A stretch of 64,000 nucleotides of DNA from Flavobacterium sp. (GTDB lineage: Bacteria > Bacteroidota > Bacteroidia > Flavobacteriales > Flavobacteriaceae), in assembly GCF_027484705.1 (NCBI RefSeq), contig NZ_JAIXSL010000005.1, positions 62,001 to 126,000 on the forward strand, in the 5' to 3' direction. This document shows positions 27,611 to 35,547 of the stretch, piece by piece. The translations under genes were made by a program, and so were the position numbers. Numbering within the stretch: the stretch's first letter is position 1; every line of letters starts with the position of its first letter. The notes under the pieces were generated by a model. It had not been told where the DNA came from and made no database searches. It worked only from the letters and a program-made list of their open reading frames with translations.

Positions 27611-30600
27611 TTAATTCTTTTTCAGCATTTTCACAGTTGAAAACGTAGAGGCTGTTTCGATTTTAAACAAGTACTGTCCGTCACTAAGCATTGAAATATC
27701 CATTGCCGAATGGTTAGTATCCGGTTTTTCAGTGCGTATCCATTGCCCCAACATCGTATAAATTGAAACCGATTTGATTGCCTCGGGGCTGTTAAAATGG
27801 ATCACTGATTTTGCAGGATTTGGATAATATTGAAGGGTGTTTTTAACAGCATCTGCTACACTCAATTGCGCACAGTTTACCGTTGCGTTCCAACCTGAAG
27901 CGGTATTTAGGCCATCAGAATAGAAAAGGAATGTAAGCGTTCCCGTAGGATCCGTAGAGGTTATGGTTCCCGGGTTATTGGTGCCTGTAAATCCGTATTC
28001 TTCCACAATGAATGGGTAGGTTGTATTAGGTCCGTTAAAAATTGTCAGTCGATCAACTTGATCTTCCAAATCAAACGAGGTGAAGGTAACCGAGGCTTTT
28101 TCGCCCGCGTTCATTGGCGTGATGGTTATTGTTCTATTTTCATTGTTCGAATAGTTGCCATTGGTGCCTCCCGAATCAAAGAAAACCCCATCAACACAAT
28201 GGTTGATTAATGTGGCAAATTCGGTGCTTGAAGAGGCTGAAAAACTATTGTTGCTGCAGCTGGCCCTTACATAAACATCATAATTACTATAAGAATTCAG
28301 ATTGTTAAACGTATAGGAATTGGTCGTCACGGTTTGGTAAGTTCCGCTAGGCGGGTTTCCTTGAGGTACGATCAAAACTTCAAAAGTGGAAGATCCGTTG
28401 GGGTTTGTCCATGTAGCTAACGCACTATTAGTAGTAATATTCGATACTGTAATCACAGTACTATTGCTGCAAAGCGTAGTGAATTGATATGTTGAAGAAT
28501 AATTAGAGGCACTACACACATTATTCGATTTTACCCTCCAGAAATAATTCGTTCCGTAATCTAAAGCGTTCATATCAATCTGATTGGTACTGCTTGTGAA
28601 GGTTTGAAGATTGGTTGTAAATGAATCATCTTTTGCGATTTCAATCGTGTAATTTGCCACATTTGGACCAATATTTTCCCATGTTAATGTAGGATTGGTA
28701 TAATCGATAGTGGCGTTATTGACTGGCGTATTCAATGCAGGTCCGTCAGTCAGACCACTTTGAACAACCAGATTTAATGAAAGCGCTGCATTGTATGAGC
28801 CAGAAGCGGCATTTAAGGTCAATGGATAAGTACCCGTCGGCGTGGCGCCCAAACCAGTAATGGTAACAGAACCAGTTCCGTCTGCGGTCATCGTATTTGG
28901 TGCGAAAACAGCCGTTGTTCCTGAAGGAAGTCCGGCAATGTTGAAAGTAGCCGTTTCAGAAAAGGCCGCAGGCGTTTTCAATTGGTAGGTAAAGGTGGTT
29001 TCGTCAGTTCCCAAACAATTCCTGTTCAAGACACTACTGTCGGTTGATAAAAGCATCGGTTTGGCCGCTACACCACTAATGATCAGCGAGTAATTTTGTA
29101 AAGCATGCAATAGTGTGCCTTTGTGGCTTACCGTTACGGTATAGGTTCCTGATGGGTTCAGCACTTCGATTTTTTCAACGTTGTCAACGATGTTATCACC
29201 TTGTGTTGCCGCTGCGTCAACTTCCGCAGGATTTAGTTTCCATGGAAAAAACGTCTGATTGTTTTTCGTAATCCTGATGTCCAGATCGTTGACTAAATTC
29301 GGTGTAGCCAAATCAACTACAGAACCTGATATAATTTGCCCTGCAGGATCGGTCCAGCAAATCGTAGCAACAATAGGTTGGCTTGGACTCAAAGGCTGTA
29401 TATCAAAAGAATATGTTTTGCCTTGGAGTAAAGTATTTTCCTGAATGTAGGATTGTGTCCCTTCATTGGTAATCAAGTTAGCTGCTTTTTCAGCATTCAG
29501 CAAACCCCATCCAAACTGATAATCAGGTCCCGAATCTGTGCCGGCTTCGTCAGCAGTATGGATTGCTAATCCGCGTAAAGTTGCCGCCTTCATAAAACCA
29601 CCTTTGACATTTTTATGATGCTGTTGCAAAAGCAATAGGGTTCCGGCCACATTCGGTGATGCCATAGAAGTTCCGTTATAACTGCTATAGGAATTGTCGG
29701 AGTTGGAGGTAGAGGATCTTACATTGACCCCTTTGCCGCAAATATCTGGCTTGATACGGCCGTCATCGGTCGGTCCCCAGCTGCTGAAGCTTGACATCAC
29801 AACACTTGAGGCAGAAGTATAATTGGTAACCTGTCTTACAGCAGCCACAATAATAGCGTTCTTTGAAACACTTTTCCCTGCTAACAAATCATACCCATTT
29901 TTACTATCATTGTACCCGCCGTTTCTGGAATTACCGGCAGAATTGACAAATTGATAATAAGGTGCATTAAACATGACATTGTCGAAAGCTTTGGCATCAC
30001 TGTCATACCGCCCCCATTTTGTCAATGACACGGTGTCGGGATCATAACCATAGGAATGGTTTGATACCAACAATCCATTGGCGGCTGCGTTTGCCACTTC
30101 TGAAACATCGCCGTCCCAGTCATAGGCCTTTAAGTTCGCTTGGGAAGCCATTCCTTTGGCCGAAGCACTGGCCGTTGCGTTGCCCATCATGGTTCCGGAA
30201 ACGTGGGTCGCATGCGCCGATAATACACTCGCATTATCTACCTGTGTGACGCGCCCTGTGAGCAGGTTGTGTGTGTCTCTTACTTTACCACCATCCCAGA
30301 TACCGATGGTCATGTTCTGTCCGTCAAGGCTTAAGCCCAGACTTCCTCCGGAATTGAGCCTGTTGGCTCTTGTGGTCAGTGCGGCTCCGACATTGTCAGT
30401 GGTGAAATAAATAGGGTTGTTGTTTTCATCCAGACGGATCAATTCTTTGAGACCACCATTGACCGTCGTGAATTTTGTTTTCCAGTTTTTGGTCGCGGCC
30501 ATATTCCATGCGGCGGCTTTCTGGGCTTTGAAAATAGAATCGTAGATAGGAACAAGACGATTGAGTTCCGTAACATTGGTAGCAGCGATGATCTTCAATC

Positions 30601-30673
30601 GGTCTGCCTCGGTTTGAGCGAATGTAATGGATGTAAAGAAAATAAATACCAATAGGGATTTAGTAAGCTTCAT
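27611..30673 (-). CDS. Subtilisin-like S8 protease with T9SS sorting domain
   Basis: 1020-residue secreted protease. Signal peptide about residues 1-19; a propeptide-like segment; S8 catalytic domain (about residues 95-400) with Asp in GIWDGGKVRDTH, His in HATHVSGTMMG and Ser in GTSMASPNVAG. Further domains: an Ig-like/P-domain-type region (about 400-540), a fibronectin III-like pair (about 640-820), a CUB-like domain (about 825-930, GNYSNNENRTITI), and a type A T9SS C-terminal sorting domain (about 940-1020) with YPNPA, MLGQWI and GQYLFKIE. It is likely exported and attached at or released from the cell surface. The domain set is typical of flavobacterial extracellular proteases. Confidence 0.92.
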   Translation of the reverse strand: MKLTKSLLVFIFFTSITFAQTEADRLKIIAATNVTELNRLVPIYDSIFKAQKAAAWNMAATKNWKTKFTTVNGGLKELIRLDENNNPIYFTTDNVGAALTTRANRLNSGGSLGLSLDGQNMTIGIWDGGKVRDTHNLLTGRVTQVDNASVLSAHATHVSGTMMGNATASASAKGMASQANLKAYDWDGDVSEVANAAANGLLVSNHSYGYDPDTVSLTKWGRYDSDAKAFDNVMFNAPYYQFVNSAGNSRNGGYNDSKNGYDLLAGKSVSKNAIIVAAVRQVTNYTSASSVVMSSFSSWGPTDDGRIKPDICGKGVNVRSSTSNSDNSYSSYNGTSMASPNVAGTLLLLQQHHKNVKGGFMKAATLRGLAIHTADEAGTDSGPDYQFGWGLLNAEKAANLITNEGTQSYIQENTLLQGKTYSFDIQPLSPSQPIVATICWTDPAGQIISGSVVDLATPNLVNDLDIRITKNNQTFFPWKLNPAEVDAAATQGDNIVDNVEKIEVLNPSGTYTVTVSHKGTLLHALQNYSLIISGVAAKPMLLSTDSSVLNRNCLGTDETTFTYQLKTPAAFSETATFNIAGLPSGTTAVFAPNTMTADGTGSVTITGLGATPTGTYPLTLNAASGSYNAALSLNLVVQSGLTDGPALNTPVNNATIDYTNPTLTWENIGPNVANYTIEIAKDDSFTTNLQTFTSSTNQIDMNALDYGTNYFWRVKSNNVCSASNYSSTYQFTTLCSNSTVITVSNITTNSALATWTNPNGSSTFEVLIVPQGNPPSGTYQTVTTNSYTFNNLNSYSNYDVYVRASCSNNSFSASSSTEFATLINHCVDGVFFDSGGTNGNYSNNENRTITITPMNAGEKASVTFTSFDLEDQVDRLTIFNGPNTTYPFIVEEYGFTGTNNPGTITSTDPTGTLTFLFYSDGLNTASGWNATVNCAQLSVADAVKNTLQYYPNPAKSVIHFNSPEAIKSVSIYTMLGQWIRTEKPDTNHSAMDISMLSDGQYLFKIETASTFSTVKMLKKN

Positions 30674-30820
30674 TATAGTTTTGGTTAAATTTTCGGCTAA
30701 ATTAATTCAAAATACGATAAGTTTCACCATATCAATTGTTTTAGATATTTAAAAAATGTTAAAATTTTAAAGTATTGGATTATGAAAAGGGAATTTTATT
30801 GAGATTGTTCATTTTGGGAT

Positions 30821-30858
30821 AAAAAAAATCCCGCAGCATTCAGTTTTCCGCGGGATTT
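30821..30858 (-). terminator. Terminator of the peroxiredoxin-thioredoxin unit
   Basis: AAATCCCGC at 30826-30834 pairs with GCGGGATTT at 30850-30858 across a 15-nt loop. The A run at 30821-30828 gives a T run on the minus strand. It lies 20 bp after the stop of the 85-residue gene. Confidence 0.8.
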
Positions 30859-30877
30859 GCATCATTTTGTTTTTAAA

Positions 30878-31135
30878 CTACTTGTCAATCGAACCTAAAA
30901 CCCTTTTCATAAAAGCGTTTAAAGCGTCCTTCTTATCCATGCCTTCCTTGGTCATTTTGTGCACTTCGAGCGCGCCATACATATTCGAAATCAATTCACC
31001 GATGACATCGAGTTCTTCATCTTTGAGTGAGGACACTTCGGTCAGGGCTTCCAAAACTTCGATGGTTTCGATCAGATAATCCTGATCGTTGTCGTCAATG
31101 AATTGGGTCAGTTGTTTGATGATGGGTAGTTTCAT
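30878..31135 (-). CDS. Small conserved helical protein next to thioredoxin
   Basis: 85-residue acidic protein predicted to be all helical (TQFIDDNDQDYLIETIEVLEAL, then a second half with VIGELISNMYGALEVHKM); no Cys and no signal peptide. I do not recognise a firm family, though small proteins in this position beside thioredoxin and AhpC-type peroxiredoxin occur in other Bacteroidota (possibly DUF6952). It lies 34 bp after the thioredoxin gene and ends at a terminator, so it is probably part of the peroxide-defence unit. Confidence 0.65.
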   Translation of the reverse strand: MKLPIIKQLTQFIDDNDQDYLIETIEVLEALTEVSSLKDEELDVIGELISNMYGALEVHKMTKEGMDKKDALNAFMKRVLGSIDK

Positions 31136-31169
31136 TTTAAGTTTTTTGGTTTTAAGCCTTCCGACCTGT

Positions 31170-31478
31170 TTATTTAACTTCTTCGACCAATTCCGTCAAA
31201 ACTTCCGCTTTGTTCGTCTGCGTCTCATTGACGAGTTTGCCATTCACGAAAGTGGCGAAAGTCGGCAAATTGGAAACATTCGCAAGCTTTCTGGATTCCG
31301 GGGAATTTTCTGCATCAACCAAAACAAAAGTCAGGTTTTCGTTTTCCGAGGCGAGTTTCTTAAACTTCGGTTTCATGATTCGGCAGTTGCCACACCACGA
31401 AGCGGAAAACTGTACGATCACTTTGTCGTGGCTATCGACGATATTCTGTAAGCTGTCTTCGTTTAATTCGATCAACAT
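31170..31478 (-). CDS. Thioredoxin-family protein with WCGNC active site
   Basis: 102-residue single-domain thioredoxin without signal peptide. The redox motif is WCGNC (about residues 28-32) instead of the common WCGPC, and the conserved cis-Pro is in NLPTFATF near residue 77. Changing the central Pro alters redox potential in characterised thioredoxins. Lying between a peroxiredoxin gene and a small helical gene, it may be the dedicated reductant of that peroxiredoxin; this is inference from gene order. Confidence 0.88.
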   Translation of the reverse strand: MLIELNEDSLQNIVDSHDKVIVQFSASWCGNCRIMKPKFKKLASENENLTFVLVDAENSPESRKLANVSNLPTFATFVNGKLVNETQTNKAEVLTELVEEVK

Positions 31479-31492
31479 ATCTTTTTGATTTT

Positions 31493-31549
31493 GAGATTTT
31501 AAGACTGTAAGATTTTAAGATTTTTGCGTCTTAAAGTCTTACAGTCTCA
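31493..31549. repeat. Octamer-period repeats forming a 19-bp hairpin
   Basis: Left side: AGATTTTA, AGACTGTA, AGATTTTA, AGATTTTT at 8-bp period. Right side: GTCTTAAA, GTCTTACA, GTCTCATG. The arms 31502-31520 and 31529-31547 are complementary over 19 bp with a single G-T type mismatch and an 8-nt loop TTTTTGCG. It lies in the gap between the peroxiredoxin stop and the thioredoxin start, so it could reduce read-through or protect the upstream message. Confidence 0.75.
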
Positions 31550-31559
31550 TGATCTATAT

Positions 31560-32198
31560 TTAGTTTGCGCTTAAATATTCCGCAGTACTTTTTCTGTCTG
31601 CTGACATCGCTTCTTTTCCTTCTTCCCAGTTCGCAGGACAAACTTCGCCTTTGGTCTGAACGTGGGTGTAAGCATCGATCAAACGGATGTATTCGTGTAC
31701 GTTTCTTCCCAATGGCATGTCGTTGACACTTTCGTGGAAGATTTTACCGGTTTCATCAATCAGGTAAGTCGCGCGGTAAGTCACGTTGGAACCTTCGATC
31801 ATCACAGAATCCGTTTCTTCGCTGTAGCTTGTAGATTCGATATCCAAAATCCCTAAGATGTTTGATAAGTTTCTGTTGGTATCAGCAAGGATCGGGTAAG
31901 TAACGCCTTCGATACCGCCGTTGTTTTTTGGCGTGTTCAACCATGCGAAGTGCACTTCATTCGTATCGCAGGAAGCGCCGATGACGATGGTGTTTCTTTT
32001 TTCAAAATCAGCCAAGGCTGCCTGGAAAGCGTGTAGTTCTGTCGGACAAACAAAAGTGAAATCTTTCGGATACCAGAACAATAGTACTTTTTTCTTTTTG
32101 TTGACGGCTTCCTCAAAAATATTGATCTTCAAATTGTCGCCCATTTCTGAAATCGCATCAACAGCAATGTTTGGGAATTTTTTTCCTACTAATGACAT
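31560..32198 (-). CDS. 2-Cys peroxiredoxin (AhpC/TSA family)
   Basis: 212-residue cytoplasmic peroxidase. The peroxidatic Cys lies in FTFVCPTELHAF (about residue 50) and the resolving Cys in GEVCPANWEEG (about residue 170), with the C-terminal helix KSTAEYLSAN. It reduces hydrogen peroxide and organic hydroperoxides. It heads a unit with a WCGNC thioredoxin, the likely electron donor. Its promoter carries the dyad shared with ccoI, ccoS and hemN, an unexpected link between oxygen limitation and peroxide defence. Confidence 0.92.
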   Translation of the reverse strand: MSLVGKKFPNIAVDAISEMGDNLKINIFEEAVNKKKKVLLFWYPKDFTFVCPTELHAFQAALADFEKRNTIVIGASCDTNEVHFAWLNTPKNNGGIEGVTYPILADTNRNLSNILGILDIESTSYSEETDSVMIEGSNVTYRATYLIDETGKIFHESVNDMPLGRNVHEYIRLIDAYTHVQTKGEVCPANWEEGKEAMSADRKSTAEYLSAN

Positions 32199-32233
32199 AA
32201 TATGTGGTTTTTTAGTTATTAAAATTTACTTTG

Positions 32234-32277
32234 CAAAAATAGGCAGAAATGAACTAAGGTTGGGTGATATTTGTCAT
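32234..32277 (-). promoter_or_regulatory. Crp/Fnr-type dyad and -7 box of the peroxiredoxin gene
   Basis: On the minus strand ATGACAAATATCAC lies at 32277-32264 and TATTTTTG at 32241-32234, with centres 33 bp apart, as at hemN. Only the last base of the dyad breaks symmetry. The start codon is about 35 bp downstream. Confidence 0.65.
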
Positions 32278-32393
32278 TCTATTTCGCTATTTTATGATAG
32301 CCTCTGCTTATTGGATGTTCTGTTTTTCCTTACAGTTATTGATGCGCTGACTTTTATAAATGGGTTTTCTTCCCATTATTTCGATTCCTTTTA

Positions 32394-32401
32394 TATATTT
32401 G
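32394..32401 (+). promoter_or_regulatory. -7 box of the APC permease gene
   Basis: TATATTTG matches TAnnTTTG, 33 bp before the permease ATG. No clear -33 TTG is seen. Confidence 0.45.
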
Positions 32402-32434
32402 TTTTGCACTTAACAAAACCTTAGTTCAAAACAT

Positions 32435-34360
32435 ATGGCATTTATTGATTTATTCCGAAAAAAAACCGTCCAGGATATTTTAAAACAAGTCGAAAAGAAT
32501 GAAGCCGACGGCCACAACGCTTTAGGCAAACACCTAACCACAAGAGATTTAACGGCGTTCGGAATCGCAGCCATTGTCGGAGCCGGAATTTTCAGCACCA
32601 TCGGAAAAGCCAGTGCTGACGGCGGTCCGGCAGTAATCTTCTTATTTTTGTTTACGGCTTTGGCCTGTGGTTTTGCTGCGTTTGCTTATGCAGAATTCGC
32701 CTCGATGGTTCCTGTTTCTGGAAGCGCTTATACTTATTCTTACGTAGCGTTTGGAGAAATCATCGCCTGGATTATCGGTTGGGCGTTAATCATGGAATAT
32801 GCCATCGGAAACATCACGGTGGCCATTTCGTGGAGCGACTATTTTACAGGATTAATAGACAGCATGGGTGTTCACCTGCCGCAATACGTACAGATGGATT
32901 ATCTCACAGCTTCGAACGGATTTAAAGATGCCACGGCTTTAATGCAAGGCGGAAAAACATTCGAGAACCTGAGTGCCGGTTTGCAAAGTGCTTACACCGC
33001 CTGGACGACAGCGCCGACGATTGGCTCGTTTCATCTGGTGGCTGATTTACCTGCTTTATTCATCATTATTTTGATCACTGCTTTGGTGTATCGCGGCATG
33101 AAAGAATCACGCAACGCCAGCAATCTGATGGTGGTCGTGAAATTGTGTATTATCCTTTTAGTAATTGCTGTCGGCGTGTTTTATGTGGATACCGCGAATT
33201 GGCATCCGTTTGCGCCGAATGGAGTAGGTGGTGTTTTGAAAGGCGTGTCCGCAGTATTCTTTGCCTACATTGGTTTCGATGCGATTTCAACAACCGCTGA
33301 GGAATGTAAAAATCCACAACGCGATTTGCCTCGAGGCATGATGTGGGCGATCATCATCTGCACGATTTTGTATATCGTAATCGCTTTGGTTTTGACGGGA
33401 ATGGTCAATTATGCTGACTTGAATGTCGGCGATCCGTTAGCATTTGTGTTCGATAAATTGAATCTGAAATGGATGTCAGGCATCATCGCAGTCAGCGCTG
33501 TAGTTGCGATGGCGAGTGTATTGCTCGTGTTTCAAATGGGGCAACCCAGAATCTGGATGAGCATGAGCCGCGACGGTTTGTTGCCGAAGCGTTTTTCTAA
33601 AGTGCATCCTGTTTATAAAACGCCATCTTATGCGACGATTGTCACAGGTTTTGTGGTTGCCATTCCAGCTTTGTTTCTCAACCTAACGATGGTTACTGAC
33701 TTGTGTAGCATCGGGACTTTGTTTGCGTTCGTTTTGGTTTGCGCCGGCGTTTTGGTGTTGCAGAACAAGCCGAACATTCCACGTGGGAAATTCAAAACGC
33801 CTTACATCAATTCAAAATATATCGTTCCGGTTTTGCTGCTTGCCGGGTTGACGTTTGCTTTTACATATAATAAACAAGCGACGATGGCTTTCATGACCAA
33901 TGAAAAACAAGTCAATTCTCCGGAAGATATCGTGACTTCTTTAGATCAAAGTCAGACGAAAATCGTATATGAATTTTTGGTTTTTAAAAATGAAAACGAC
34001 GCTGTGAATAGCGATTTAGAAGCATTATTAAGCAAATACAATACAGATGATGCGACATATAAAAATGTCGTCGATTCTTTGCCGATTGATGAAAGTCTGA
34101 AATACCAAAGTGGTTTCAATTTGTTCAAGCACAAAATCCCGATGTGGATATTTCTGATTGTTTTATTGGGATTGACCGTTTGGGCTTTCCGTCAGAATTT
34201 GTCTTTAATTCCTTTACTTGGGCTTGTTTCGTGCCTTTATATGATGGCGGAATTAAGCGTCTGGAACTGGATTTACTTCACTTGCTGGCTGCTCATAGGA
34301 TTGGTGATTTACTTTGGGTTTAGCAGGAAAAATAGCAAGCTCAATAGGAGTGAAGTGTAA
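32435..34360 (+). CDS. APC-family amino acid permease
   Basis: 641-residue inner-membrane transporter with about 12-14 helices. The N-terminal LTTRDLTAFGIAAIVGAGIFSTIG (split here for length) carries the APC-superfamily GxGIF motif in helix 1, and AYIGFDAISTTAEECKNPQRDLPRG is the hallmark loop of the cationic amino acid transporter-like subfamily. An insertion of about 95 residues (about 485-575) with charged, Asp/Asn-rich sequence separates the last helices and looks soluble. Substrate probably an amino acid; which one is unclear. It is monocistronic and convergent with the next operon, 14 bp apart. Confidence 0.88.
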   Translation: MAFIDLFRKKTVQDILKQVEKNEADGHNALGKHLTTRDLTAFGIAAIVGAGIFSTIGKASADGGPAVIFLFLFTALACGFAAFAYAEFASMVPVSGSAYTYSYVAFGEIIAWIIGWALIMEYAIGNITVAISWSDYFTGLIDSMGVHLPQYVQMDYLTASNGFKDATALMQGGKTFENLSAGLQSAYTAWTTAPTIGSFHLVADLPALFIIILITALVYRGMKESRNASNLMVVVKLCIILLVIAVGVFYVDTANWHPFAPNGVGGVLKGVSAVFFAYIGFDAISTTAEECKNPQRDLPRGMMWAIIICTILYIVIALVLTGMVNYADLNVGDPLAFVFDKLNLKWMSGIIAVSAVVAMASVLLVFQMGQPRIWMSMSRDGLLPKRFSKVHPVYKTPSYATIVTGFVVAIPALFLNLTMVTDLCSIGTLFAFVLVCAGVLVLQNKPNIPRGKFKTPYINSKYIVPVLLLAGLTFAFTYNKQATMAFMTNEKQVNSPEDIVTSLDQSQTKIVYEFLVFKNENDAVNSDLEALLSKYNTDDATYKNVVDSLPIDESLKYQSGFNLFKHKIPMWIFLIVLLGLTVWAFRQNLSLIPLLGLVSCLYMMAELSVWNWIYFTCWLLIGLVIYFGFSRKNSKLNRSEV

Positions 34361-34374
34361 TCGAATCCTTTGAT

Positions 34375-35547
34375 TTATTCCTTAATTAATTTGATTACAG
34401 TCGATTTTAAGTTGGCTGATTTTAAAAAGTAAATTCCTTTTGCAAGATTGGTAAAATCGTGATTTTCTATGTTTGTGCCTTTGTAAATGATGGCACCGGA
34501 GTTATCTAATAAGATATAGTTTTCGTTATAGTTTTCGTTTTCAAAATGTATAAAATTTGAAAAAGGATTAGGATAAACCTTATTGTCCTCAGGTTTTATG
34601 GGCAAATTAACTGCTAAAGGCACCGGGTTACCTTTCACACAAATCACATAATTGGTATTCGATTTCACATCATAAGTGGTAATTCCGAATTGCGTATTCC
34701 AATACCAGGCTTTTGTAGTTTGATTGGGAAGTGACGTGGAACTCCAGTAATTATGCACTCCAATCGCCGGAAAAAAAACAGTGTTTGTTGACGGATTGGT
34801 CCTGCTTTCATCATTGAGCGACTGCAATTCTTTGATGTTAGGCAAACGCCAATCAGAAGCATTAGCCAACGAAAGATTATCAGCATAAACCAGGGCGTTT
34901 TCCCAAGTTTGCGCCGTTGAATTTGGAGTTTTTTGCCATATCAATTGGGTCAGGTTGTCAGTAATGGTTCCGTCTCCGTTATCCGTAAAATGATTTGGAA
35001 TTGTAGTAGGATTAACGCGATTCCTCACCGCACGGACGTGAAACTTTTTAATGCCACCCGCACTTATGGTTTCTGACTTCGGATGATTGCCAATTCCGCC
35101 TCCGGCATTCGTACACCAAACTTTGTTGTTGTCTCCGGCTTGATAGGTATTGGTCCACCAATATTCTGCGGCGCTCGGTGTAAAGAAAGCAGTATTCATC
35201 GCAGGGTTATTGTTTTGATGGTTTAGGATACTAAAGCTTTCTATCGGACTAGGTAATCTCCAATCAGAAAACCCACCGAGAATCAGATTCTCAGAATAAT
35301 TGGTAGCATTTTCAATCGTCATTTCCCCACCGTCAGCTTGTTGCCATTGGAGTCCGGTGATGTTGTCGGTAATGGTTCCGTCTGCGTTATTGGTGTAGGA
35401 AGGCGCATTGATATTATAATCATTATCTTCCCCAAAAGTACTCGTGTAACTTGAAGTTTGTCCAGTATCCGGAAGTACATTAATGGTTTTCGTAACGCTT
35501 TGTGCGAACGAAAAGGTAGTTGCTAATAAGAGCAGTTTTTTTATCAT
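34375..35547 (-). CDS. DUF1566 (FimH-like lectin fold) T9SS-secreted protein
   Basis: 390 residues with a short signal peptide (about 1-15). Two DUF1566 domains follow (about 55-175 and 185-305), each with a Trp-rich start (NITGLQWQQADGG; NLTQLIWQKTP) and a WRLP motif (SDWRLPSPIES; SDWRLPNIKE). The last about 75 residues form a T9SS type A sorting domain (YPNPFSNFIHF, KGIYFLK). DUF1566 domains resemble C-type-lectin-like folds and are common on secreted proteins; ligand unknown. It overlaps the YHYH gene by one base and is the last gene of the operon. Confidence 0.85.
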   Translation of the reverse strand: MIKKLLLLATTFSFAQSVTKTINVLPDTGQTSSYTSTFGEDNDYNINAPSYTNNADGTITDNITGLQWQQADGGEMTIENATNYSENLILGGFSDWRLPSPIESFSILNHQNNNPAMNTAFFTPSAAEYWWTNTYQAGDNNKVWCTNAGGGIGNHPKSETISAGGIKKFHVRAVRNRVNPTTIPNHFTDNGDGTITDNLTQLIWQKTPNSTAQTWENALVYADNLSLANASDWRLPNIKELQSLNDESRTNPSTNTVFFPAIGVHNYWSSTSLPNQTTKAWYWNTQFGITTYDVKSNTNYVICVKGNPVPLAVNLPIKPEDNKVYPNPFSNFIHFENENYNENYILLDNSGAIIYKGTNIENHDFTNLAKGIYFLKSANLKSTVIKLIKE

